From Flavobacterium sp. YO12 (GTDB taxonomy: Bacteria > Bacteroidota > Bacteroidia > Flavobacteriales > Flavobacteriaceae): a DNA stretch of 64,000 nt. The position numbers were made by a program, and so were the translations under genes. A model generated the notes under the pieces. It saw nothing but the letters and a program-made list of their open reading frames with translations. It searched no databases and was not told the origin of the DNA. Where the stretch lies: NCBI RefSeq assembly GCF_004119495.1, contig NZ_NRQU01000011.1, forward strand, positions 1-64,000. Reading direction: 5' to 3'. Below, piece after piece: positions 17,832 through 25,807 of the stretch; position 1 is the stretch's first letter, and every line of letters begins with the position of its first letter.

Positions 17832-18296
17832 TTGAATACTGGAGTTGACATACAAAATTATCTGCCGCACCGAGCACCAATGCTTATGGTAGATTTGATT
17901 TTGGATATAGATGCCAACTTTGTAGAAACCACTTTTTTGATAAAAGAAGACAATATTTTTGTTGCCAATACTATTTTTACCGAAGCTGGTTTAATCGAAA
18001 ACACAGCACAAACCTGCTCTGCAATTGTAGGGAAAAAATATTTTTTTGAAGAGGACGGAACAGAAAATGAAAACGTAAATGTAATTGGATTTATCAGCGC
18101 TTTAAAAAATGCAAAAATTCATTTACTGCCAAAAGCAGGCAGCACTATAATTACCAGAGCAAATTTAATTTCGAAATTTGCCGGCGACGATTATACTTTA
18201 TGCACAATGAGCTGCAAAAGTTTACTCGGCGAACAACTGCTCTTAGAATGCGAAATTAATTTATTCATTCAAAAAACAATTTCGGTTCCAGAATAA
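17832..18296 (+). CDS. Hot-dog fold dehydratase-like protein (ApeP-like), TTG start
   Basis: The 154-residue protein has YLPHRAPMLMVD near its start, as in ApeP-type dehydratases, then NIFVANTIFTEAGLIENTAQ. It is a diverged paralogue of the preceding gene and also lacks the FabZ His box. No ATG precedes the conserved region in this frame, so TTG 17832 is the most likely start. The tandem suggests a two-subunit dehydratase for the polyene chain. Confidence 0.75.
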   Translation: MNTGVDIQNYLPHRAPMLMVDLILDIDANFVETTFLIKEDNIFVANTIFTEAGLIENTAQTCSAIVGKKYFFEEDGTENENVNVIGFISALKNAKIHLLPKAGSTIITRANLISKFAGDDYTLCTMSCKSLLGEQLLLECEINLFIQKTISVPE

Positions 18297-18320
18297 ATCC
18301 CAATAGAAACGATAAATGTC

Positions 18321-18725
18321 ATGGAAAAAGAAAATGTACCACAAGATAAAAGTAACTTAACCAAAAACAATGTTAAAGAGCTTTTATACGCGACTGATGA
18401 AAACGGCAATTATACCACCACCTTAAGTACAGGCTGGGAACCCAAAACAATTGCATTATCAAATTCTATCGAAGAAATAAACGAACGTATTGCCGAAGCA
18501 AAACAACAAGTTAAAACTGGCGAAGTAAGTCCGATTTCTTATTATATGGAACTTAATAAAATGGATCTTACGATTTTGTCAAGCTACGTAGGAATGTGGA
18601 AATGGCGCGTAAAAAGACATTTTAAACCTGCTGTTTTTGCCAAATTAAGCGATTCTATTTTGAAAAAATATGCTGATGCTTTTAGCATTTCAGTATCCGA
18701 ATTAAAAAACTTTAAAACAGATTAA
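18321..18725 (+). CDS. Conserved hypothetical protein, flexirubin cluster
   Basis: I do not recognise this 134-residue protein. It is hydrophilic, without signal peptide or membrane segment. Its middle (about 55-75) is likely helical (SIEEINERIAEAKQQVKTGEV), and it has a basic, Trp-containing patch (GMWKWRVKRHFKP). Its stop overlaps the next gene's start by one base (TTAATG), so its product may work with the BtrH-like protein. A small accessory or regulatory subunit of the assembly enzymes is possible. Confidence 0.6.
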   Translation: MEKENVPQDKSNLTKNNVKELLYATDENGNYTTTLSTGWEPKTIALSNSIEEINERIAEAKQQVKTGEVSPISYYMELNKMDLTILSSYVGMWKWRVKRHFKPAVFAKLSDSILKKYADAFSISVSELKNFKTD

Positions 18726-19723
18726 TGCAAGTCACTTTTACACATCACCAATCTGCTCACTGTGAAAATGGAGTAGCATCGAATCTGTTAAAAAACAACG
18801 GACTCAACATAAGCGAACCAATGGTTTTTGGTATCGGTTCAGGACTTTTCTTTGTGTATTTACCCTTTATAAAAGTCAATTACGCACCAGCAATCAGCTA
18901 TAGAACTTTACCGGGACAAATTTTTAATAAAGTAGCGACCCGCTTAAATCTTAAAATAAAAAGACAAAAATTTTCATCAACAGTAAACGCAAACAAAGCG
19001 CTTGATGAAAATTTAAAAAATAATATTCCAACCGGATTACAAGTTGGCGTTTATAATTTAAGTTATTTCCCTGACGAATACCGTTTTCATTTCAATGCAC
19101 ATAATTTAGTTGTTTACGGAAAAACCGATAAAGACTATTTGATCAGCGATCCTGTTATGGAAACTGTAACCACTTTAACGCACGACGAATTAGACAAAGT
19201 ACGTTTTGCAAAAGGAGCTTTCGCACCACGCGGACAAATGTATTATCCAATTCAAATTCCAAGTGAAGTCGATTTAAAAAGCGCCATCATTAAAGGAATA
19301 AAAAACACTTGCAGAGATATGCTTGCGCCAATGCCAATTGTGGGCGTTCGCGGAATCAAATTTGTATCTAAGCAAATTAGAAAATGGCCTGTAAAACACG
19401 GTACCAAAAAAGCCAATCACTATTTGGCACAAATGGTTCGTATGCAGGAAGAAATTGGAACCGGCGGCGGAGGTTTCCGTTTTATTTATGCCGCATTTTT
19501 ACAAGAAGCTTCTGTTATTTTAAACAATGAAGAACTTAAAGAACTTTCTAAAGAAATGACAAAAATTGGTGATTCATGGCGAGATTTTGCCGTTGAAGCC
19601 TCACGAATTTATAAAAACAGAAGTGCCAAAGAAGACGCTTACAATACTATTGCCGATGAACTTCTAGACATTGCCAATAGAGAAGAAATCTTTTTCAAAA
19701 AATTAAAAAAAGCCATCAGCTAA
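18725..19723 (+). CDS. BtrH-like acyltransferase (BtrH_N plus DUF4872 type)
   Basis: The 332-residue protein begins with the papain-like BtrH_N signature: Cys13 in SAHCENG, His126 in FNAHNLVVYG and Asp in LISDPV, a plausible catalytic triad. The C-terminal half matches the DUF4872 type (GTGGGGFRFIYAAFLQEA). BtrH of butirosin synthesis transfers an acyl group from ACP to an amine. By analogy this enzyme could transfer an ACP-bound polyene to the dialkylresorcinol hydroxyl. That is inference. Confidence 0.75.
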   Translation: MQVTFTHHQSAHCENGVASNLLKNNGLNISEPMVFGIGSGLFFVYLPFIKVNYAPAISYRTLPGQIFNKVATRLNLKIKRQKFSSTVNANKALDENLKNNIPTGLQVGVYNLSYFPDEYRFHFNAHNLVVYGKTDKDYLISDPVMETVTTLTHDELDKVRFAKGAFAPRGQMYYPIQIPSEVDLKSAIIKGIKNTCRDMLAPMPIVGVRGIKFVSKQIRKWPVKHGTKKANHYLAQMVRMQEEIGTGGGGFRFIYAAFLQEASVILNNEELKELSKEMTKIGDSWRDFAVEASRIYKNRSAKEDAYNTIADELLDIANREEIFFKKLKKAIS

Positions 19724-19729
19724 GATATT

Positions 19730-20482
19730 TTGCAATCTATAATTAAAATAGAATCCCTTTCGAAAAAGTACAAAGATGCCGACCAGTATTCTTTGAACAA
19801 TGTTTCGCTGGCTATAAATGAAGGTGAAATTTTTGGTTTACTAGGTCCAAACGGTGCCGGAAAAACAACCTTAATTTCAATGCTCTGCGGATTGGTAAAA
19901 CCAACTTCGGGACATTTTACAATTGATGGTTTAAACTATGCCAATCATTCTTCAAAAATTAAAAAAATCATAGGCGTTGTTCCTCAGGAATATGCCTTAT
20001 ATCCTACTCTTACCGCAAGAGAAAATCTTCATTACTTTGGAAGTATGTACGGTTTAAAAGGCTCTGATTTAAAAGATAAAGTAATTGAAACTTTAGATCT
20101 TTTGGGTTTATTAAAATTTGCCGATAAACGAGTTGAAACTTTCTCTGGCGGAATGAAACGCCGTGTCAATTTAATTGCCGGAATTCTGCATAAACCAAAA
20201 GTTTTATTTCTAGACGAACCAACCGTTGGGGTTGATGTTCATTCTAAAAATGCCATTATAGAATATCTAAAAGTGTTGAACCAAAACGGAACAACGATTA
20301 TTTATACTTCACATCATTTGGCTGAAGCCGAAGATTTCTGCAGCAACATTGCTATTTTAGACCAAGGTCAAATTTATGCGCAAAACACACCTTCAATTTT
20401 AATTGAATCGACAAAAGATGCTCGAAATCTCGAAGACGTTTTTATTTCATTAACCGGTAAAGACTTGAGAGATGATATATAA
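19730..20482 (+). CDS. ABC transporter ATP-binding protein, TTG start
   Basis: The 250-residue ATPase has Walker A GPNGAGKTT, Q-loop VPQEYALY, signature FSGGMKRR, Walker B VLFLDEPTVGVD and the H-loop SHH, all intact. No in-frame ATG precedes Walker A, so TTG 19730, seven bases after the previous stop, is the likely start. It overlaps the next gene (an ABC-2 permease) by 11 bases. The pair should export a hydrophobic product, probably pigment or precursor. Confidence 0.9.
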   Translation: MQSIIKIESLSKKYKDADQYSLNNVSLAINEGEIFGLLGPNGAGKTTLISMLCGLVKPTSGHFTIDGLNYANHSSKIKKIIGVVPQEYALYPTLTARENLHYFGSMYGLKGSDLKDKVIETLDLLGLLKFADKRVETFSGGMKRRVNLIAGILHKPKVLFLDEPTVGVDVHSKNAIIEYLKVLNQNGTTIIYTSHHLAEAEDFCSNIAILDQGQIYAQNTPSILIESTKDARNLEDVFISLTGKDLRDDI

Positions 20483-21752
20483 AATTTGGATGTCAGTTGT
20501 AAAAGAATTTTTACTCCTTAAACGAGATTTAGGCGGGTTGATTATTCTATTTATAATGCCATTGGTTTTGGTCATTACCGTTACATTAATTCAGGACAGT
20601 ACTTTTAAAAAAGTCAGCGATTCTAAAATTCCCATTTTATTAGTCGATAATGATAAAGGTTCTGTATCAAAAACCGTTTTTAACAATTTAGAAAAAAGCG
20701 ATTTATTCAGCGTTGTTACACAAATCGATAATAAAGCGATTACCGAAGATATTGCACGAGAAAATGTTTACAAAGGAAAATTTCAACTGGCTATTGTAAT
20801 TCCACAAGATTTAAGCTCTGACTTACAAGCCAAAGTAGATCAAAATGTCGAGAAAATTGTCAGCAGTTTAGGTATGACTGATAGTACTGCAGCGAGTGAA
20901 CCGCAGCGAATAATAAAAGAAAAAGAAGTAAAACTGTATTTTGATCCAGCGGTTCAAATGAGTTTTAAAAATGCGGTCATGAATTCGATCGATAAAATGA
21001 TTTCGCAAATCGAAACCAAATCTATTTATACCACTTTTCAGAATCAATTAGGAGGAAATGCCGACTTTGAGCAAAAAAGTTTCATTTCTTTCAAAGAAAT
21101 AATTCCGAGAATAAACAACAAAGAAGTTCGTCCAAATTCTGTACAGCATAATGTTCCAGCGTGGACACTTTTCGCCATATTTTTTATTGTAATTCCGTTA
21201 TCCATTAATATTGTAAAAGAAAAATCGCAGGGAACTTTCGTTCGATTAAGAACCAATCCCGTTTCCAATTTGGTTGTAATAATCGGAAAAACCATTACCT
21301 ACTCGATCATCTGTATGATTCAGTTTTATATGATGGTTGCTGTTGCCGTATTTTTATTTCCATCCATCGGATTGCCTTCTTTAAACATCGAAGGGCATTT
21401 AGCATTAATGAGTGTCGTTGCCTTATTTTCAGGTTTCGCCGCCATTGGATTCGGAATTTTATTAGGAACCGTTGCCAGTACACAAGAACAATCGGCTCCC
21501 TTTGGCGCAACAAGCGTTATTATTCTCGCTGCAATTGGCGGAGTTTGGGTTCCAGTTTTTGCTATGCCAAAAATCATGCAGATTATTGCCAAATCATCAC
21601 CCATGAACTGGGGATTAGAAGCTTTTTATGATGTTTTATTGCGCAGCGTTTCATTCCTGGAAATCATTCCAAAAATAAGTTTGTTATTTTTGTTCTTTAT
21701 TATCACAACATCCATTGCCTTATTTTATGACAAAAAGAAAAGAACAGTTTAA
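20472..21752 (+). CDS. ABC-2 type permease
   Basis: The 426-residue permease has one N-terminal membrane helix (about 20-42), a long extracytoplasmic domain (to about 230), then five to six helices including NVPAWTLFAIFFIVIPLSINI, the ABC-2 arrangement. It partners the overlapping ATPase. Its end overlaps the thioesterase gene by 26 bases. Confidence 0.88.
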   Translation: MIYKIWMSVVKEFLLLKRDLGGLIILFIMPLVLVITVTLIQDSTFKKVSDSKIPILLVDNDKGSVSKTVFNNLEKSDLFSVVTQIDNKAITEDIARENVYKGKFQLAIVIPQDLSSDLQAKVDQNVEKIVSSLGMTDSTAASEPQRIIKEKEVKLYFDPAVQMSFKNAVMNSIDKMISQIETKSIYTTFQNQLGGNADFEQKSFISFKEIIPRINNKEVRPNSVQHNVPAWTLFAIFFIVIPLSINIVKEKSQGTFVRLRTNPVSNLVVIIGKTITYSIICMIQFYMMVAVAVFLFPSIGLPSLNIEGHLALMSVVALFSGFAAIGFGILLGTVASTQEQSAPFGATSVIILAAIGGVWVPVFAMPKIMQIIAKSSPMNWGLEAFYDVLLRSVSFLEIIPKISLLFLFFIITTSIALFYDKKKRTV

Positions 21753-22176
21753 CGAAGCCACAGATTTAACCGTTTCTCACGAAATCAGAATTCGTTTTAA
21801 CGAAACTGATCCACTTGGAATTGTTTGGCACGGCAATTATATCACGTATTTTGAAGATGGACGCGAAGCGTTTGGTCGCGAACACGGACTAACTTATTTA
21901 GATATTGCAAAAACGGGTTATACAACGCCAATTGTAAAATCAAAATGTGAGCATAAATTGTCTTTACGCTACGGCGATGTCGTAACAATTGAAACAACGG
22001 TTGTTGATACACCTGCCGCCAAAATGATTTACCGTTTTAAAATTATTGATGCTAAAGGTGAAATAGCTTGCACTGGCGAAACCGTTCAGGTTTTTTTGGA
22101 TGCAGCAGGTAATTTAATGCTGACAAATCCTCCTTTTTATGAAGAATGGAAAAGGAAAGTTGGGTTGTTAAAGTAG
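21727..22176 (+). CDS. Acyl-CoA/ACP thioesterase, 4HBT family
   Basis: The start ATG 21727 (in-frame TTG at 21715 less likely) lies inside the permease gene. The 149-residue hot-dog thioesterase has the 4HBT active site with Asp28 in TDPLGIVWHGNY. It could release or proofread acyl chains in polyene or resorcinol synthesis. It is the last gene before an inserted-looking segment. Confidence 0.85.
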   Translation: MTKRKEQFNEATDLTVSHEIRIRFNETDPLGIVWHGNYITYFEDGREAFGREHGLTYLDIAKTGYTTPIVKSKCEHKLSLRYGDVVTIETTVVDTPAAKMIYRFKIIDAKGEIACTGETVQVFLDAAGNLMLTNPPFYEEWKRKVGLLK

Positions 22177-22184
22177 ACGCGTTT

Positions 22185-22768
22185 CCTGCAAGGTTTCCAA
22201 AACCTTGTAGGTATCCATAATATCGAATAAAGATGACACAACAAATCTTATTTGTACTAGCAGTATTAATAGATGCGTTTTTATTCTAGAAAACATGGTA
22301 ATAAAGCGAAGTCCGATATTGAGAAGTTTGAAAAAAATAAAGCTGATATGGAATATGAAAAGAAGTTTGATTATTTAAATCAGAATGTTTTCTTTGATCT
22401 TGAAAACAAAAATTCAGGATTCGATTCTGAATCTATAAAGTATTTTTTGGAAGAAGATTTTAAAATAGTATTAGATAGAGTTGAGAGTTTAAATCTTGGA
22501 ATTAGTGGTATCGAACCCTGGTTTGATGAAGAATTTTATGATGTAATTGTTGTAGAAGATTATGGTAATAATCCTTTTGATTCTAATTGGTATAAAAACG
22601 CATTCGAAAATTTAAAAAAAGGAAAGAAAAATCTTCTCTATGCAGCTAGTTATATTGTACCACTTGACTTATTATAGACAATTGTTATCAACTAATAGCT
22701 TAAAATCTGCATAGAATTAATTAAAAGTCTAAAATCATACACCTACAAGGTTTTAAAAACCTTGCAGG
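22185..22768. other. Candidate cassette: unknown gene between 27-bp inverted repeats
   Basis: The 27-base segment 22185-22211 (CCTGCAAGGTTT-cca-AAACCTTGTAGG) is itself a dyad. Its reverse complement recurs at 22742-22768 with only two differences in the centre. The two inverted copies bracket the unknown gene at 22273-22677, between the thioesterase and a ketosynthase. No transposase and no target duplication are visible. It could be a mobilised cassette or two chance neighbours of a dispersed repeat family. Confidence 0.5.
22273..22677 (+). CDS. Hypothetical protein inside inverted-repeat cassette
   Basis: I do not recognise this 134-residue protein. It is hydrophilic, rich in Lys/Asp/Glu/Asn, with a basic start (RFYSRKHGNKAK) and an acidic middle (EPWFDEEFYDVIVVEDYG), and has no signal peptide or membrane helix. 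It looks more AT-rich than the adjacent biosynthetic genes. The flanking inverted repeats and unrelated character suggest a passenger gene rather than a pigment gene. Confidence 0.55.
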   Translation: MRFYSRKHGNKAKSDIEKFEKNKADMEYEKKFDYLNQNVFFDLENKNSGFDSESIKYFLEEDFKIVLDRVESLNLGISGIEPWFDEEFYDVIVVEDYGNNPFDSNWYKNAFENLKKGKKNLLYAASYIVPLDLL

Positions 22769-22785
22769 AGAAATTGAAATTTAAA

Positions 22786-23925
22786 ATGTCAAGAGAAATA
22801 TACATCACACAAACAAATTGTATCACACCTTTAGGCTTTGATGTTGAATCTAATATCATCGCCATTCTTCGCGGCGATTCTGGAATTCAGCTTCACAATG
22901 ATATTTCTTTAATGCCAAATCCGTTTTATGCTTCAATTATTTCTGATGAAAAAATAAACAGTGCTTTCGCAAAAATCAGCACTGAAACCAAATATTCTCG
23001 TTTAGAGAAAATGATGATTTTGGCTTTAGAGCCAATTATCAAAAACTCAGGAATTGAATTCAATTCAAAAACTGCCTTTATACTTTCAACTACAAAAGGA
23101 AATGTTACGGCTTTAAAAGACAATACTAGTGACAGTTTCAATAATGCACATTTAGATGTTTTAGCCAAAAATGTTTCTGATTTCTTCGGATTTACGACAC
23201 AGCCAATTGTGGTTTCAAATGCTTGTGTTTCTGGAATTTTGGCAGTTTCAGTTGCCAAAAGAATGATTCAGTCTGAACTTTATGACAATATTTTTATTGT
23301 AGCAGGAGACGAAGTTTCAGAATTTGTTTTATCTGGTTTTAATGCGTTTCAAGCGATGAGTGATCTGCCTTGTAAACCGTATTCAAAAAACAGAACTGGA
23401 GTAAGTTTAGGCGAAGCAACGGTTGCTGTTTTAGTTTCGGCGGAAGCCAAAAAAGCTAAAATAAAAGTAATCGGAGACAGTTCGATAAACGATGCCAATC
23501 ATATTTCGGGACCGTCAAGAACAGGCGAAGGTTTGTTCAGAAGTATTCAAAATGCTTTGAAAGAAGCTCAAATTGAAGCCCAGAAATTAGATTATATTTC
23601 AGCTCATGGAACCGCAACTCCGTTTAATGACGAAATGGAAGCGATTGCTTTAAATCGTTTAGGGTTGCAAAATGTTCCTATTAATAGTTTAAAAGGATTT
23701 TATGGTCATACATTAGGCGCTTCGGGATTATTGGAAACGGTAATTGCTATAGAATCGGTAAATAAAAATAGGCTATTTGAATCAAAAGGTTTTGACGAAA
23801 TTGGAGTTAGCGAAAGTGTAAATGTTATTGAGAAAAATAAAGAGGCTAAAATTGAATATTTTTTGAAAACGGCTTCTGGATTTGGAGGTTGTAATACGGC
23901 TGTGGTTTTTGAGAAAGTGAAGTAA
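22786..23925 (+). CDS. Beta-ketoacyl-ACP synthase (second of the cluster)
   Basis: The start is ATG 22786; a TTG 24 bases upstream falls in the inverted repeat. The 379-residue enzyme has Cys147 in SNACVSGI, His in SAHGTATPFND and His in YGHTLGASG, so it should be active. Its N-terminal part is shorter than FabF. It probably works with the active-site-less partner downstream (24801) and the second ACP. Confidence 0.85.
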   Translation: MSREIYITQTNCITPLGFDVESNIIAILRGDSGIQLHNDISLMPNPFYASIISDEKINSAFAKISTETKYSRLEKMMILALEPIIKNSGIEFNSKTAFILSTTKGNVTALKDNTSDSFNNAHLDVLAKNVSDFFGFTTQPIVVSNACVSGILAVSVAKRMIQSELYDNIFIVAGDEVSEFVLSGFNAFQAMSDLPCKPYSKNRTGVSLGEATVAVLVSAEAKKAKIKVIGDSSINDANHISGPSRTGEGLFRSIQNALKEAQIEAQKLDYISAHGTATPFNDEMEAIALNRLGLQNVPINSLKGFYGHTLGASGLLETVIAIESVNKNRLFESKGFDEIGVSESVNVIEKNKEAKIEYFLKTASGFGGCNTAVVFEKVK

Positions 23926-23940
23926 TTAAAACATATAAAA

Positions 23941-24756
23941 ATGACAGAAAAGGTTGGTCTTATAAAAAACCCGTTAACAATTATTGCCATTTTTGCAGGA
24001 ATTGCTGAAGTAAGCGGAACATTAGTTTTACCATTTATCCATGAAAATAATCAAGAATTATTTATCTATTTTCTTATTTCTTTTCCAACGGCACTTGTTG
24101 TTCTTTTCTTTTTAACCTTAAATTTTAACAATAAGGTTTTATATGCACCCTCTGATTATCAAGATGAAACAAATTATATTAAGATTAACAAATATGATTT
24201 TTCAAGACAGCAAAACGTAGAAGTAAAAGTTTCTAGAGATGATGCAAAAAACATTCAATTTTTACAATTAACTGAAAAGGTAAATTTCATAAATACGCAA
24301 CTAATTAAATTGGAAAATTCCATTTTAGCTCCAGAAGAAAATGAAAAATTTTTACGTGAAACAATTGGTCGTGATTTTAAGGTTACCAATTTTGAAAATG
24401 TAAATCAGTTTATAAAATATATGGGGAAAATTGGTGTAGCATTCGAAATTTACCATAGTCCAGAATTTGAAGAAGACTTTGATAATGATTTTTCAGATAA
24501 TGAATCAATTTGGCTTGGAGGAAATGTCTCTCTCAATCTTGCTAAAATAATAATTAAAAATTCTAAAAGTTTTTATCCTCACTTAAAATACATTGGTCTA
24601 TCAAAAAGCATGACAGATATTTATATCGGAGGATCTACAGAAAGTGCTGTTAAAACATTTAAATTACGCCCACTAAAAGATCAAGATTTTGAAAAATTAA
24701 ATACATTCAAAAACTTAGACTCTTTTCATAATTTTATTAAATCTTTTAAAAAATAG
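23941..24756 (+). CDS. Hypothetical membrane-anchored protein (orphan in pigment cluster)
   Basis: The 271-residue protein has two predicted membrane helices near the N terminus (about 12-33 and 42-60) and a soluble, Asn/Asp/Lys-rich domain with a possible coiled segment (about 100-128). I know no family for it. It sits between the second ketosynthase and its apparent partner, separates genes that are usually adjacent, and looks more AT-rich. It is probably a later insertion; any role in pigment synthesis is doubtful. Confidence 0.6.
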   Translation: MTEKVGLIKNPLTIIAIFAGIAEVSGTLVLPFIHENNQELFIYFLISFPTALVVLFFLTLNFNNKVLYAPSDYQDETNYIKINKYDFSRQQNVEVKVSRDDAKNIQFLQLTEKVNFINTQLIKLENSILAPEENEKFLRETIGRDFKVTNFENVNQFIKYMGKIGVAFEIYHSPEFEEDFDNDFSDNESIWLGGNVSLNLAKIIIKNSKSFYPHLKYIGLSKSMTDIYIGGSTESAVKTFKLRPLKDQDFEKLNTFKNLDSFHNFIKSFKK

Positions 24757-24800
24757 ATAAACTTTAAATTGGTTTTTCTAAAAATGAATCACAAAGTCAA

Positions 24801-25418
24801 ATGACTCAAAATAAAACCTACATACAATCCTATATCACAATCCAAAACAACGAAATTGTTTTGAACGGAACTTCTGTATTTAAAACTGAACCAACAGATT
24901 TTGCTGATTTCTCCAAACAAGCGTATCGTAATTTTGAAATGCAATATCCAAAGTTTTACAAAATGGATGCTTTGAGTAAACTGGCTTTTTTAGGATCAGA
25001 ATTGCTTTTGAGTCCGATAACCTCAACAGAGCAGGAAAATAATATCGCATTGGTTTTGGCCAATAAATCGTCGAGTTTAGATACGGATGTAAAATATCAA
25101 GAATCTATTTCAGACAAGGAAAACTATTATCCGAGTCCTGCGGTTTTTGTTTATACACTGCCAAATATTTGTCTGGGCGAAATAAGTATTCGTCATCAGC
25201 TGAAAAGTGAGAATTCTTTCTTTATATTTGATGCCTTTAACACAGAATTCATATCGAATTATTCGGATATTCTTTTGAATACGAATAAGGCAGATGTAGT
25301 TTTATGCGGCTGGGTAGAATATTTTAACGACAATTACAAAGCTTTTCTCTGTACTATAAGCAAAGAAGAAAGCGAAAAATATACAAACGAAACTATCAAT
25401 ACATTATACAATAAATAA
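24801..25418 (+). CDS. Short ketosynthase-like (chain-length-factor-like) protein
   Basis: The 205-residue protein resembles only the N-terminal half of a ketosynthase (KMDALSKLAFLGSELLL, NNIALVLANKSSSLDTD). It has no Cys/His/His triad. Proteins of this kind accompany ketosynthases in aryl-polyene clusters, probably as a partner subunit. The next gene, an ACP, starts three bases after it. A truncated ketosynthase cannot be excluded, but the clean ends argue for a functional short form. Confidence 0.65.
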   Translation: MTQNKTYIQSYITIQNNEIVLNGTSVFKTEPTDFADFSKQAYRNFEMQYPKFYKMDALSKLAFLGSELLLSPITSTEQENNIALVLANKSSSLDTDVKYQESISDKENYYPSPAVFVYTLPNICLGEISIRHQLKSENSFFIFDAFNTEFISNYSDILLNTNKADVVLCGWVEYFNDNYKAFLCTISKEESEKYTNETINTLYNK

Positions 25419-25420
25419 TC

Positions 25421-25678
25421 ATGGAAGCATTAAAAGAAGAATTGAAAAACAAAATTATTACTACTCTAAACCTTGAAGATATCGCAGTAGAAGATATTGC
25501 TGATAACGATCCTTTGTTTGGAGATGGTTTAGGTTTGGACTCAATTGATGCACTTGAATTGATCGTGATTTTAGATAAAGATTACGGAATTAAATTAGTA
25601 GATCCGAAAGAGGGAAAAACAATTTTCCAGTCTATCGAAACTATGGCGGCTTATATCAGCGCTAACAGAACTAAATAA
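25421..25678 (+). CDS. Acyl carrier protein (second of two)
   Basis: The 85-residue acidic ACP carries the phosphopantetheine attachment Ser41 in LGLDSIDALEL. It lies two bases after the ketosynthase-like gene and is followed by a 26-base perfect inverted repeat and the third ketosynthase. Two ACPs in one cluster suggest separate handling of the aryl-polyene and alkyl chains. Confidence 0.92.
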   Translation: MEALKEELKNKIITTLNLEDIAVEDIADNDPLFGDGLGLDSIDALELIVILDKDYGIKLVDPKEGKTIFQSIETMAAYISANRTK

Positions 25679-25684
25679 GACTTC

Positions 25685-25806
25685 TTAGACTGACTTAGAT
25701 TTTTAGACTTCTTAGACAAAAAACTGTCTCTATCTAGAAATCCAAAAATCTAAGCAAGTCTAAATTCTAATAATCTAAGCAAGTCTAAAAATCTAAGTCA
25801 GTCTAA
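25685..25806. repeat. Perfect 26-bp inverted repeat abutting a start codon
   Basis: 25685-25710 (beginning TTAGACTGACTTAGAT) is exactly complementary to 25781-25806, one base before the ketosynthase ATG at 25808. Between the arms the word TCTAAGCAAGTCTAAA occurs twice (25749-25764, 25774-25789). A transcript would fold into a long hairpin directly in front of the start codon. It belongs to the same style of word-based intergenic palindromes as the other gaps. Confidence 0.7.
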
Positions 25807-25807
25807 A

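Noticed and set aside
24801-25418. Frameshifted or truncated ketosynthase
   Set aside because: No ketosynthase C-terminal motifs are found in other frames downstream before the ACP gene; a short partner protein explains it better.
25749-25789. Two direct copies of TCTAAGCAAGTCTAAA resembling a CRISPR repeat pair
   Set aside because: Only two copies 25 bases apart, inside a larger inverted repeat, with no cas genes.
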